Assembly: GCF_001570545.1 (NCBI RefSeq)
Contig: NZ_BBXD01000011.1
Span: forward strand, 186,001-250,000
Direction of reading: 5' to 3'
Source of the DNA: Herbidospora mongoliensis
GTDB lineage: Bacteria > Actinomycetota > Actinomycetes > Streptosporangiales > Streptosporangiaceae
Length of the DNA stretch: 64,000 bases
Both the position numbers and the translations under genes were made by a program. The stretch's first letter is position 1. Every line of letters begins with the position of its first letter. Of this stretch, positions 47,663-56,301 are shown piece after piece. The notes beneath the pieces were generated by a model. That model was not told the origin of the DNA. It worked only from the letters and a program-made list of their open reading frames with translations, and ran no database searches.

Positions 47663-50455
47663 TCACTTCTTGGAAGGTGTCACCTGGACGATGACGCCGA
47701 GGTTCAGCGGCAGCGGGCTGATCAGCTTGAGCTTCACGCCGAGCTGCTTGGCCTCGTCACCGGGGTTGCCGGTGCCGAGCACGAACCCGTTGACGTTCTC
47801 GCCGTACAGGTCGGTGGCCGGGCTGCCGTCGGGGTTGACGATCCGGGCCGTGTAGGCCTGGTTCTGGTGGGACGGCACGACCGCCGAGGCGTCGCGCGAG
47901 CGGTAGTAGAGGCCGTCGGGACGGTTCTCGAAGCCCGGGTACCAGGTCTTGGCGTCGGTGAACTCCTTGACCGGGTTCTGGCCGGGGAACGTGGTGCAGT
48001 ACTCCTTGAACGGCTCAGCCGCCGGCTCCAGGCACTCCTTGAACTGGTAGGACTTCCCGAAACCGAAGGCGGCGTTGGCGGCCTGCGGACGCATCGGGAT
48101 GTTCTTCAGCGCGCTCGGATCCTTCGTCGCGGCGACGCCGGAGCGGCGCAGCGGCTCGAAGTGCGAGTCGACGATGAGCAACTGGCCCTTCGAACCCACC
48201 GACGGCAGGTTGAAGTGGTTGGCCGCGACGTTGTTCTGGCCGTACGACGCGTCGCGCAGCCACACGAGGAGGCCGGGGGCGTTGTAGGGCACCTTCTCGA
48301 CCTTCCAGGCGCCGTCGCGCTGCCAGGTGGTGTCGTAGGTGTACTTGAGGCCCTGGTCGAAGCCGTCGTAGTTACGCCACTCGGCCAGGTAGTACTGCTC
48401 GGAGTTGAGCGAGCCGCCATGGATGACCCAGCCCGCGCCGGTGGTGTCGGTGAACGTGCCGCCGGTGCCGGTCCAGCCGTTGGCGCCGCTCTCGACGTCG
48501 TCGCTCCAGACGGTCGCGCCACCGGCGGTGACGCTGAAGTCGTCGGAGAACCAGCCGCGCTCGATGGCGGCCTCGTCGGTGTTGTACACCAGGCGGATCT
48601 GAACGGTGGTGCCCGCGTACGGAGCCAGGTCGACGTAGTCGTGACGCCAGCCGCCGGTGTCGCCGGTCAGACCGTACTTGCGGCCGAAGTCGTGCAGACG
48701 GCCGTTCGGGTCGCCGTAGCCGTCGTCGGTGGTGACGAGGGCGCCGTCCTCCGAGTAGACCTTCTGCTGGGTCCAGGTGGCGCCACCGTCGGTCGAGACC
48801 TCGACGAAGCCGAAGTCCCACTCCTCTTCGATGGTGTAGTCGTTCCACATCCAGAACCTGGGGTCACCGGCAGGGACCTGGATGGTCCTGGCCAGCTTGG
48901 TGTCGGCCCACATCTGGTCGTTGTTCGACCACCACATGTTCGCGCCGGAGTGGGGCGTGGCCATGGTGACGTGCTTGGACGGCAGGTTGATGCGCAGGCC
49001 GTCCTCGGTGAGCTTGGGCGTCCGCGAGGTCTGGCCGATGGTGACGAGCTTGGTCCTGTCACCGGGGTTGACGACCTCGGGGTCGGCCCAGCCGAGCACC
49101 CACTTGTCCCACAGACCCATGTGGGTCGGCATGGACTGGAAGATCGGGCCCGAGTGCGAGCCGGTCGACATCAGGTCCCAGAACTCCACCGAGCTGTCAC
49201 CGGCGCCGGAGGCGTCGTACAGGTCGGGCAGGCCCAGGTCGTGGCCGTACTCGTGGGCGAAGACGCCGACGCCGGAGTCCTCCGGCTGCACGATGTAGTT
49301 GGCGATCTTCTTGTTGGTGCCCGGGATGGTGTAGCCGCCGGGGATGGTCGAGGAGTGCGCCCAGATGGCGTACGTGCCCTCGGCGCCGCCGCCGCCGGAC
49401 TTGTCCTCACCGGAGTGCACCAGCACGAGGTGGTCGATGACGCCGTCGGGCTCGAGGATGTTGCCGTCGCCGTCGGCGTCGGCGGTGTCCTCGATGTCGT
49501 AGTCGGCCCACGGGAAGTTCGGCTGCTGCTGAGCCAGCACGTTCACCGCGTCAACGCCGAGCGTGGCCGGGCCAGCCGGGTTGTCGGGGTGGCCGGCCAT
49601 CTGCTGCGGGTAGGTGCCGCACTCGCCGGCGCCGTACCAGGCCTCGGAGTGGGGGACCTTCAGCCAGCCGATCGCCGCACCGGAGACGGTGTAGGCGCCC
49701 TTGGACATCTCCTCGTACATCTTCTTCATGGTGAAGCCGGAGATGTCGATGCCCTTTTTACCGTCGCGCGGGTCCTTGAGGTCCTTGCGGACGCGCTCGG
49801 TGATGCCCTTGTCGGAGTAGAGCATCTTGTTGAAGTGGTCGGTGCTGAAGTTCGGCACCCAGAAGGAGTTGTTGTCCTTGCCGCCGCCCGCGGCCGTGGC
49901 CGGGTCGGGGATGTTGTTGTGCAGGGGGCCGTTCATCTTCGTACCGGCCGGCTCGGTCACACACGTGTTGATGTCGGCGGTCGACACGGGACGGGTGAAG
50001 CCGGAGAAGTCGTCGTTGGCGTTCTCGTTGAACTCCACGAGAAGCGTCAGCAGCTTGGCCGTACGCTTCGTGCCCGCCTTCTTGTAAATGAAGTCGAACG
50101 GGTTCTGACCGGTGCGGATGGCGCGGCGCTCGTTGTTCGCCAGGCCGCGGGCGGCGACCGGGTTGCCGCCGGCGTACTTGTGGTCGATCTCCTCGGCGAT
50201 GGCCTGAGTGGTCTGCCGGCTCGCCTTGGCGGCCTCGCTCAGCTTCTCAGCCGAGCTGTCAGAGGTGTCCGACTGCGCGCGCGGAGGCGAGTAGTTGATG
50301 TAGTGGTCGCTCAGCGACGGGATCCAGCGGGCCACCGAGGTGTCCGCAGAAGCCGGGGCAGTGGCCGCGGTGAGACCCGCGGCCAGCAGCCCGAGCGCGG
50401 GCACGATGGCTGCTAAGCGCCGTGCTCTGCGAGGGGATGCTGCAAAGGCTGACAA
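47663..50455 (-). CDS. Secreted M6-family zinc metalloprotease (immune inhibitor A-like)
   Basis: The 930-residue protein has a twin-basic-to-hydrophobic signal peptide (cut after APASA near residue 37), a propeptide, the peptidase M6 domain with HEYGHDLG (zinc ligands His401, Glu402, His405), and C-terminal beta-rich domains (FVEVSTDGGATW, RDASYGQNNVAANHFNLP). M6 proteases cleave extracellular proteins. TTG 50455 was chosen because GGGAGG lies 5 bases upstream and the following residues give a normal signal peptide. A GTG at 50470 and an upstream frame are less likely. Confidence 0.9.
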   Translation of the reverse strand: MSAFAASPRRARRLAAIVPALGLLAAGLTAATAPASADTSVARWIPSLSDHYINYSPPRAQSDTSDSSAEKLSEAAKASRQTTQAIAEEIDHKYAGGNPVAARGLANNERRAIRTGQNPFDFIYKKAGTKRTAKLLTLLVEFNENANDDFSGFTRPVSTADINTCVTEPAGTKMNGPLHNNIPDPATAAGGGKDNNSFWVPNFSTDHFNKMLYSDKGITERVRKDLKDPRDGKKGIDISGFTMKKMYEEMSKGAYTVSGAAIGWLKVPHSEAWYGAGECGTYPQQMAGHPDNPAGPATLGVDAVNVLAQQQPNFPWADYDIEDTADADGDGNILEPDGVIDHLVLVHSGEDKSGGGGAEGTYAIWAHSSTIPGGYTIPGTNKKIANYIVQPEDSGVGVFAHEYGHDLGLPDLYDASGAGDSSVEFWDLMSTGSHSGPIFQSMPTHMGLWDKWVLGWADPEVVNPGDRTKLVTIGQTSRTPKLTEDGLRINLPSKHVTMATPHSGANMWWSNNDQMWADTKLARTIQVPAGDPRFWMWNDYTIEEEWDFGFVEVSTDGGATWTQQKVYSEDGALVTTDDGYGDPNGRLHDFGRKYGLTGDTGGWRHDYVDLAPYAGTTVQIRLVYNTDEAAIERGWFSDDFSVTAGGATVWSDDVESGANGWTGTGGTFTDTTGAGWVIHGGSLNSEQYYLAEWRNYDGFDQGLKYTYDTTWQRDGAWKVEKVPYNAPGLLVWLRDASYGQNNVAANHFNLPSVGSKGQLLIVDSHFEPLRRSGVAATKDPSALKNIPMRPQAANAAFGFGKSYQFKECLEPAAEPFKEYCTTFPGQNPVKEFTDAKTWYPGFENRPDGLYYRSRDASAVVPSHQNQAYTARIVNPDGSPATDLYGENVNGFVLGTGNPGDEAKQLGVKLKLISPLPLNLGVIVQVTPSKK

Positions 50456-50680
50456 ATGTTCCTCCCTCACCCGGTAGTCAGCCGGGCTTTTCCGAGGCGC
50501 GCGGGGGGGGTGTTTGCGCGCCACCGCTACGACGGGCACGGCAAATCAGCCACACCAGTCGCAACCGGGACGTTAGATGACTCGGTAAAGGAAAAGTAAA
50601 GTCAAATCGGCATGTTACGAAACCGATATCGACCATCCGCCTTACGGCCGGTGTCAGGCCGATTGATACTGTTTCGCGAT
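50456..50680. promoter_or_regulatory. Divergent region between the protease and the FAD-linked oxidase
   Basis: The 225-bp gap holds the protease promoter and ribosome site. AT-rich sequence around 50584-50605 is a likely -10 region for the minus strand. TACTGT at 50667-50672 is 8 bases before GTG 50681 and suits a leaderless plus-strand transcript. No other gene is visible. Confidence 0.45.
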
Positions 50681-52033
50681 GTGGACGACCTCATCTCAGC
50701 GCTGCCCCCCGGACGTGTGCTGACCGACCCCGAGGTGACCGCCTCCTACGCGGGTGACCGCACGTTCCTGCAGCCTGGAGCGGTACTCGGGGTGGTGCTG
50801 GCGGAGTCGCGCGACGACGTCGTGGCGACGATGAAATGGGCCACCGACAACGGGGTCCCGGTGGTGCCGCGCGGCGCCGGCACGGGGCTGGCCGGAGGGG
50901 CGGTGGCAGGAGACGGGTCAATCGTGCTGTCGCTGGCCCGCATGACTCGGATTGTCGAACTCTCCCCCGCCGACGAGGTGGCGGTGGTCCAGCCCGGAGT
51001 CATCACCGCCGACCTCGACCGCGCCGCCCGCGCCCACGGGTTGATGTACGCCCCCGACCCGTCCTCCTACGAGATCTCCACCATCGGCGGCAACCTGGCC
51101 ACCAACGCCGGCGGCCTGCGCTGCGTGAAATACGGCGTCACCCGCGACTCGGCCCTCGGCCTGGAGGTCGTGCTCGCCGACGGCCAGGTGATCAACACCG
51201 GCCGCCGCACCATGAAAGGCGTCACCGGCTACGACCTCACCGGCCTGTTCGTCGGCTCGGAGGGCACCCTCGGGATCATCACCGAGGCCACGGTCCGCCT
51301 GCGGCGCGCTCCTTTCAAGGAACCGGTGACGGTGGCCGCCGAGTTCACCTCGCTGCGCGACGCCGCCTCGGCGGTGGCCGCGATCATCGCGGCGGGCTGC
51401 CAGCCGTCCATGCTGGAACTGATCGACCGCAACACCCTGAAGGCGATCGACGACTGGAAGAACATCGGCCTGGAGCCCACGACCCAGGGCATGCTGCTGG
51501 CCCAGTCGGACGCCTCCGACGCCGACGCGGCCGCCGACCGGATGACCGCGCTCTGCGAGGAGCACGGCGCCACGTTCGCGGCCCGGTCGACGACCCCGGA
51601 AGAGGCCGCCGAGCTCATCGCGGTCCGCCGGATGGCCTACCAGGCGAAGGAGCGCATCGGCGCGTGCCTGACCGAGGACGTCTGCGTGCCGCGCTCGAAG
51701 CTGCCCGAGATGATCGCCGAGATCGAGGCCGTCGCGCGCCGGCACGACGTGCTGATCTGCACGGTCGCCCACGCCGGCGACGGCAACCTGCACCCGGTGT
51801 TTGTCTTCGAGCGCGGCCTGCCCGAGCCCCCGCCCCACGTGTGGGCGGCGGCCGACGAGATCTTCCGCGCCGCGCTCGCCCTCGGCGGCACCCTCACCGG
51901 CGAGCACGGCGTGGGCCTGCTGAAGCGACGGTGGCTGGAACTGGAGAGCGGCCCGGTCGTGGCCTCGCTCCAGGCCGGGATCAAGCGGGTCTTCGACCCT
52001 CATAACCTGCTTAACCCGGGCAAGGCCATCTGA
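50681..52033 (+). CDS. FAD-linked oxidase (GlcD-like)
   Basis: The 450-residue flavoprotein has the PCMH FAD-binding core: VPRGAGTGLAGGAV, then PDPSSYEISTIGGNLATNAG and GVTGYDLTGLFVGSEGTLGIIT, and the C-terminal FAD_oxidase_C segment AHAGDGNLHPVFVF and GEHGVGLLKRRWL. It resembles the GlcD subunit of glycolate oxidase and D-lactate dehydrogenases, oxidising a 2-hydroxyacid. GTG 50681 was chosen for its spacing to TACTGT; an earlier in-frame start at 50612 would add 23 residues. The GlcE and GlcF partners are not nearby. Confidence 0.87.
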   Translation: MDDLISALPPGRVLTDPEVTASYAGDRTFLQPGAVLGVVLAESRDDVVATMKWATDNGVPVVPRGAGTGLAGGAVAGDGSIVLSLARMTRIVELSPADEVAVVQPGVITADLDRAARAHGLMYAPDPSSYEISTIGGNLATNAGGLRCVKYGVTRDSALGLEVVLADGQVINTGRRTMKGVTGYDLTGLFVGSEGTLGIITEATVRLRRAPFKEPVTVAAEFTSLRDAASAVAAIIAAGCQPSMLELIDRNTLKAIDDWKNIGLEPTTQGMLLAQSDASDADAAADRMTALCEEHGATFAARSTTPEEAAELIAVRRMAYQAKERIGACLTEDVCVPRSKLPEMIAEIEAVARRHDVLICTVAHAGDGNLHPVFVFERGLPEPPPHVWAAADEIFRAALALGGTLTGEHGVGLLKRRWLELESGPVVASLQAGIKRVFDPHNLLNPGKAI

Positions 52034-52041
52034 CCCACTGA

Positions 52042-52047
52042 TACCGT
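52042..52047 (+). promoter_or_regulatory. Leaderless -10 element TACCGT
   Basis: TACCGT ends 7 bases before ATG 52055, with no ribosome site. It has the same form and spacing as the elements before the NUDIX, FAD-oxidase, pentapeptide-like and TetR genes. Confidence 0.5.
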
Positions 52048-52054
52048 GCTTCCC

Positions 52055-53542
52055 ATGTTGGAAGGCGACCCCACGCAGCTGGGGCCGTTCGAGATCGTCG
52101 ATCGGCTCGGCGAAGGCGGCCAGGGCGTCGTCTACAAGGGTCTGACCCCCGACGGCACCACCGTGGCCGTGAAACTGCTGCACACCCGGCTCAGCTCCGA
52201 CGCGACCGCCCGCGCCCGGTTCCTGCGCGAGGTCAGCCTGGCCAGGCGGGTGGCCCGCTTCAGCACCGCCCCCGTCCTGTACGCCGACCTGGCCGGAAAC
52301 CGGCCCTACATCGTCAGCGAATACGTCCCCGGACCGTCGCTGAAAGACCTGGTCGAGCAGGAGGGCCCGCGCGGCGGCGCGGCGCTGGAACGCCTGGGCC
52401 TGGCCACCGCGACCGCGCTGTCGGCGATCCACCAGGCCGGGATCACCCACCGCGACCTGAAGCCGGCCAACGTGCTGATGGGCCCCGAGGGCCCGGTCGT
52501 GATCGACTTCGGCGTGGCCAAGGCGCTGGACGCCCCGCAGGCCACGATGAGCGGCACCACCATGGGCACCCCCGCCTACCTGGCCCCCGAGTTACTGAGC
52601 GAGGCGACCGCGAGCCCCGCCTCCGACGTGTTCGCGTGGGCCGTCACGATGGTCTTCGCGGCCACCGGCCGCCCCGCCTTCGGCGCCGACTCGATCCCGG
52701 TCGTCCTGAACCGCATCCTGCACTCCGAGCCCGACCTGGGCGGACTCGAAGAGCCGATGCGCACGCTGATCGCCCGGTGCCTGGCCAAGAACCCGGCCGA
52801 CCGCCCGACCCCCGACCAGCTCATCGCCTATCTGAGAGGCGACACCACCGCGATCCGCATCCAGGGGCCGCGAAGGGGCAGGCTGGTCCTGGCCGGCACG
52901 GCGGCCGTGCTTCTCCTCGGCGGCGTCGCCTATGTCATGACGACTCCCGACCCGGGCACCCCGCTCGCCGCCCCCACCGCCGCTCCGGTCATCGCCCAGG
53001 TCACCCCGTCGAAACGCGCGCCCCGCCCGTCGCTGTCACCGGTCGCCGCCCAGCCCTCGCTGCCCGCGCCGACGCCCGAGGCCTCCACCGAGCGCCCGGC
53101 CGTGGTCGACAAACCACGCCCGAGCGTGACCCCGTCCCCCAGCCCGTCGCCGAGTCCCTCGCCGTCGCCGACCCCCACGGTGCAGCCGACCCCGGCACCG
53201 AACGTCAAGGAGCCGAACCCCTACACCGCCGCCGGTCTGTGCGGCGCCGGGTTCGCGGTCGTCGACCAGCGCAGGTGGCAGGGCGGCAGGGCCACCACCT
53301 ATCTCCTGTACGAACCGGCGAGCGGCCTCAACTGCGTGGTGACCCTGTCGAAGAACCTCATCCCGGCCACCATCAAGATGGGCGCCGTCCTGAAGGTCCA
53401 GAAGGGCGCCCACGACAACGACTGGGGCCGCTACTCCGCCTACGCCGGCCCGATCCGCCTCCTGGCGAAGAACAAGTGCATCGTCTGGGGCGGCGGTTTC
53501 GCCAAGGCGACGTGGCAGAGCGCCTGGACCCACTGCAACTAG
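52055..53542 (+). CDS. Membrane Ser/Thr protein kinase with SapA-like external domain
   Basis: The 495-residue kinase has the Hanks core (10-265): Lys40, HRDLKPAN with Asp134, DFG at 151-153 and GTPAYLAPE. A transmembrane helix (277-296), a Pro/Ser/Ala linker (297-390) and a C-terminal external domain (388-495) follow. The external domain has four Cys (396, 427, 475, 494) and YLLYEPASGLNCVVTL, MGAVLKVQKG, and YAGPIRLLAKNKCIVWGG, closely resembling spore-associated protein A of streptomycetes. That domain may sense a wall or surface ligand (inference). ATG 52055 is leaderless. The TAG stop shares CTAG with the convergent gene's stop. Confidence 0.9.
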   Translation: MLEGDPTQLGPFEIVDRLGEGGQGVVYKGLTPDGTTVAVKLLHTRLSSDATARARFLREVSLARRVARFSTAPVLYADLAGNRPYIVSEYVPGPSLKDLVEQEGPRGGAALERLGLATATALSAIHQAGITHRDLKPANVLMGPEGPVVIDFGVAKALDAPQATMSGTTMGTPAYLAPELLSEATASPASDVFAWAVTMVFAATGRPAFGADSIPVVLNRILHSEPDLGGLEEPMRTLIARCLAKNPADRPTPDQLIAYLRGDTTAIRIQGPRRGRLVLAGTAAVLLLGGVAYVMTTPDPGTPLAAPTAAPVIAQVTPSKRAPRPSLSPVAAQPSLPAPTPEASTERPAVVDKPRPSVTPSPSPSPSPSPSPTPTVQPTPAPNVKEPNPYTAAGLCGAGFAVVDQRRWQGGRATTYLLYEPASGLNCVVTLSKNLIPATIKMGAVLKVQKGAHDNDWGRYSAYAGPIRLLAKNKCIVWGGGFAKATWQSAWTHCN

Positions 53543-54708
53543 AGCAGGCCCTCCACGATGTCGGCCGCCTTGGCGGTGCCTCCGTTGTCACGGAGCTCCG
53601 CCTTGATCGCGGCCAGCCGCGCGGCGACGTCACGATCCGACGTGAGGTCGAGCAGCGCCGCCCGCAGCCGTTCGGGGGTGGCCTCCTCCGTCGGTATGTG
53701 CGCCCCGACGCCGAGCTCCCGCAACCGGTCGGCGTTCTGGAACTGGTCGGCCGCCTGCGGCACCGCGATCATCGGGACGCCGTGGTAGAGCCCCTCCATC
53801 GTGCCGCCCATCCCGGCGTGCGTGACGAACGCCGACGCCTGGGCGAGGATCGCGAGCTGCGGCACCCACGGGCGCACCTCGACGTCGGCCGGAATCTCGC
53901 CGAGCGCGGCGGGGTCGGTCTGGGACCCAATCTGCAGCACGACGTGCCACCCCAGTCCGGAGAACGCGGCGACGCAGTTCCGGTAGAAGCCGGGCCGGTC
54001 GGTGAACGCCGACCCGAGCGAGACCAGCAGGACGGGCTTCTCGTCGGGAGGGGTCCAGGTGCCCTGGTGGGCCCGGTCGGCGAGGGTCGGCCCGACGAAG
54101 GAGATCGTCTCGGGGACCCGGTCGGCGTTGGGCTGAAGCACTTTCGGGATCAGCGCGATGCAGCGTGGGGGGCGACCGGTGAAGTGGTCGTACGGAATCT
54201 CGATGCCGTTCCCGGCGAGCCAGGACGTGAAGTCGGCGTAGTAGTCGTCGCCCCCGGGCACCGAACGCACGAGCTCCTCGACGCCGGCCGCGACCTCCTC
54301 CTCGTAGCCGTCCCAGCCGACGTAGGTCGGTGACAGCTGGACGATGGGGATATCCCATTTGTGGGCGAGCACGCGGCCGGGGTAGCCGCCGATGTCGTAC
54401 AGGATGAGATCGGGCCTGTCATCGGCGTAGAGCTTCTCGACCTGCGGCAGCACGTGGACGGCCTCGTCGAGGAACGACCTGAAGGCCATCAGGATGTCGT
54501 CGTCCGCATACGGCCACGGCTTCCCGGGGGCGGGGAAGACGGAGTCGTGGAGAAGCGGCCGCGCCCCGGATGCGGCGATCGCTTCGGCGAAATCCTCCGT
54601 GGTCGGAAACGTCACCCGATGGCCGCGCCGGACCAGCTCGGAGATGACGGCCAGCGACGGGTTCACGTGACCATGGGCAGGCACGGCGAACATCCCGATA
54701 TGAGCCAT
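53539..54708 (-). CDS. Macrolide-type glycosyltransferase (GT1, MGT family)
   Basis: The 389-residue protein has the N-terminal start MAHIGMFAVPAHGHVNPSL and the C-terminal nucleotide-sugar motif HAGMGGTMEGLYHGVPMIAV with PQAADQFQNA, both diagnostic of OleD/Mgt-like enzymes that glycosylate macrolides and other small molecules. This can inactivate antibiotics or modify a natural product. ATG 54708 was chosen, but an ATG in frame at 54729 adds 7 residues. It is convergent with the kinase gene. No other resistance gene is adjacent. Confidence 0.86.
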   Translation of the reverse strand: MAHIGMFAVPAHGHVNPSLAVISELVRRGHRVTFPTTEDFAEAIAASGARPLLHDSVFPAPGKPWPYADDDILMAFRSFLDEAVHVLPQVEKLYADDRPDLILYDIGGYPGRVLAHKWDIPIVQLSPTYVGWDGYEEEVAAGVEELVRSVPGGDDYYADFTSWLAGNGIEIPYDHFTGRPPRCIALIPKVLQPNADRVPETISFVGPTLADRAHQGTWTPPDEKPVLLVSLGSAFTDRPGFYRNCVAAFSGLGWHVVLQIGSQTDPAALGEIPADVEVRPWVPQLAILAQASAFVTHAGMGGTMEGLYHGVPMIAVPQAADQFQNADRLRELGVGAHIPTEEATPERLRAALLDLTSDRDVAARLAAIKAELRDNGGTAKAADIVEGLL

Positions 54709-54790
54709 ATGTACGAAAGTCTCCAGCATGTAGGTCCTGGCGTCACAGGTCGATCAACCCAACCAGCCGTCGCTGACGGACGTCCAGGGA

Positions 54791-55648
54791 TTAAATACGC
54801 ATCTGTTCGGCCAGGCGCTCGAGCTCGTCCGACTCCGCGGGCGAGGTGTTGCCGAGTCCGCTGTTCGCGGCCGTCGGGCTCCGCAGGAAGCGCCGCAGCA
54901 CGGCCACGAGCAGCCCCTCCGGCAGAGCGCGCAGCGCGGCGAACCCGCGAGGGACCGGTGGCGTCGGCAGGGCGGCTAGGTTCCGCCGCATGAGGTGGAG
55001 CATGCCGCGGACCGCGTCCGGATCGTCGGCCAGCGTCGCCGGGCCGCCCGCCACCCGCACCGCCTGCCCGAGCGGCACCGCGAACGCGGCGTGCGTCTTG
55101 AGCCAGGCGTCCATGTGAGGCTGGGCTCTGGCGTTGAACCCGGCGGCGCGGAACGTCTTCACGATCCGTTCCAGTCGCGAGGTGGAGCGGCCGTCGGGTT
55201 CGCCGATCGGCATCGCGACCCGGCGGGTCAGGAAGGTGCTCGCGCGGTAGCGGACCACGTCGCCGTCCATCGTGCCGCCGGACGTGGGGAAGCCGAGCAG
55301 CACCCGCTCGTGGCCGATCACCGCGCCCAGTGGCTGCGCACCGGCCGCCCAGCTGTGCAGGAACAGCACGTCGCCCTCGGCGCCGGCGAGTGACTCCAGC
55401 GCCGCGTCGACCTGATGCGTTCGGACGAGGACGGCGATCAGGTCGTAACCTCCGGCCGGATGTTCGACCACCGGCATCGGTACCCGCCTGACGACCGGGC
55501 TGCCGACCTCGGCGAGCTGCACGCCGTCCCGGCGCAGGGAAGCCAGGCGCTCGCCCCGGGCGAGGAGCGAGACGTCGTGCCCGGCCTCGTGGAGGCGGAC
55601 GGCGAACTGGCTGCCGAGGACCCCGGCGCCGTACACGAGAACTCTCAT
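54791..55648 (-). CDS. Ketopantoate reductase-like oxidoreductase (ApbA/PanE family)
   Basis: The 285-residue protein has a Rossmann start (MRVLVYGAGVLGSQFAVRL) and ApbA-type middle (LHSWAAGAQPLGAVIGHERV, FPTSGGTMDGDVV, and WLKTHAAFAVPL). PanE reduces ketopantoate, but the pattern with KTHAAFAVPL and a TetR regulator is also seen in uncharacterised PanE-like reductases. ATG 55648 overlaps the TetR stop (ATGA). It is probably controlled by that regulator. Substrate unknown. Confidence 0.82.
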   Translation of the reverse strand: MRVLVYGAGVLGSQFAVRLHEAGHDVSLLARGERLASLRRDGVQLAEVGSPVVRRVPMPVVEHPAGGYDLIAVLVRTHQVDAALESLAGAEGDVLFLHSWAAGAQPLGAVIGHERVLLGFPTSGGTMDGDVVRYRASTFLTRRVAMPIGEPDGRSTSRLERIVKTFRAAGFNARAQPHMDAWLKTHAAFAVPLGQAVRVAGGPATLADDPDAVRGMLHLMRRNLAALPTPPVPRGFAALRALPEGLLVAVLRRFLRSPTAANSGLGNTSPAESDELERLAEQMRI

Positions 55649-56250
55649 GACGATTCTCCGCCTCGGGTGAAGGTGAGTGCCGGCCGGACGATCGTCCGGA
55701 ACAGCTCCCGCAGGGACGCCTCGCTCGTCTCCCAACCGCTGATCAGGGGAGAGAAGGCGAGGTCGGCGAGGATCAGGTAGGCCAGCCGCCGGAACAGCGG
55801 CGAGTCGCGCACGACCTCCCCACGGTCGGCGGCGGCCTCGAAGACGGCGGCCAGCGAGTCGACGGCCGGGGTGATGATCTCCTTGCGCAGCGCGGCGCCG
55901 AAATCGGGGTCGGCCGACGCCGCGTGCAACAGCGTGAATCCCAGGTGCAGGTCGCAGGCCGGGATGCCGCCGGCGCGGGCCATCCCCGCGAACACCTCGT
56001 CGAGCGAGGTCGCCCCGGCGTAGTCGGGCAGGGCCGGGCGTTGATGGGTGAGGGCGGCCATGACCAGGTCGGCCTTGCTCCCTCCCCAGTGCCGGTACAG
56101 CGTCGCCTTGCTCGTTCGGGCACGGGCCGCCACCGCGTCGAAGGTGAGCCGCTCGTAGCCGGCTTCCGACAGCAACGCGCGCACGGCCTCGAACAACTCG
56201 GCCAGGCGCTCGGGCTTCATGCGGGAACGGGGCGGGGAGTCCATCAGCAT
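55645..56250 (-). CDS. TetR-family transcriptional regulator
   Basis: The 201-residue protein has a TetR helix-turn-helix at about 15-60 (RLTFDAVAARARTSKATLYRHW) and a ligand-binding region with FTLLHAASADPDFGAAL. ATG 56250 was preferred because TACAGT lies 6 bases upstream on the minus strand and a perfect operator covers this element. In-frame starts at 56244 or upstream are less likely. It probably represses its own two-gene operon with the reductase. Inducer unknown. Confidence 0.87.
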   Translation of the reverse strand: MLMDSPPRSRMKPERLAELFEAVRALLSEAGYERLTFDAVAARARTSKATLYRHWGGSKADLVMAALTHQRPALPDYAGATSLDEVFAGMARAGGIPACDLHLGFTLLHAASADPDFGAALRKEIITPAVDSLAAVFEAAADRGEVVRDSPLFRRLAYLILADLAFSPLISGWETSEASLRELFRTIVRPALTFTRGGESS

Positions 56251-56257
56251 CCCCGAA

Positions 56258-56280
56258 CTGTACGATACCGTTTCGTACAG
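56258..56280 (-). promoter_or_regulatory. TetR operator and leaderless promoter
   Basis: CTGTACGA and TCGTACAG form perfect 8-bp arms around a 7-bp centre. The minus-strand -10 TACAGT (56262-56257) lies at one arm and ends 6 bases before ATG 56250. Binding here would block RNA polymerase, a textbook autoregulatory arrangement. Confidence 0.8.
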
Positions 56281-56301
56281 TTCAAGAACCGCCACCGCTG
56301 G

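Noticed and set aside
47867-50416. Long frame antisense to the metalloprotease
   Set aside because: Low-complexity Val/Arg product without a domain; the minus strand has HEYGH and a signal peptide.
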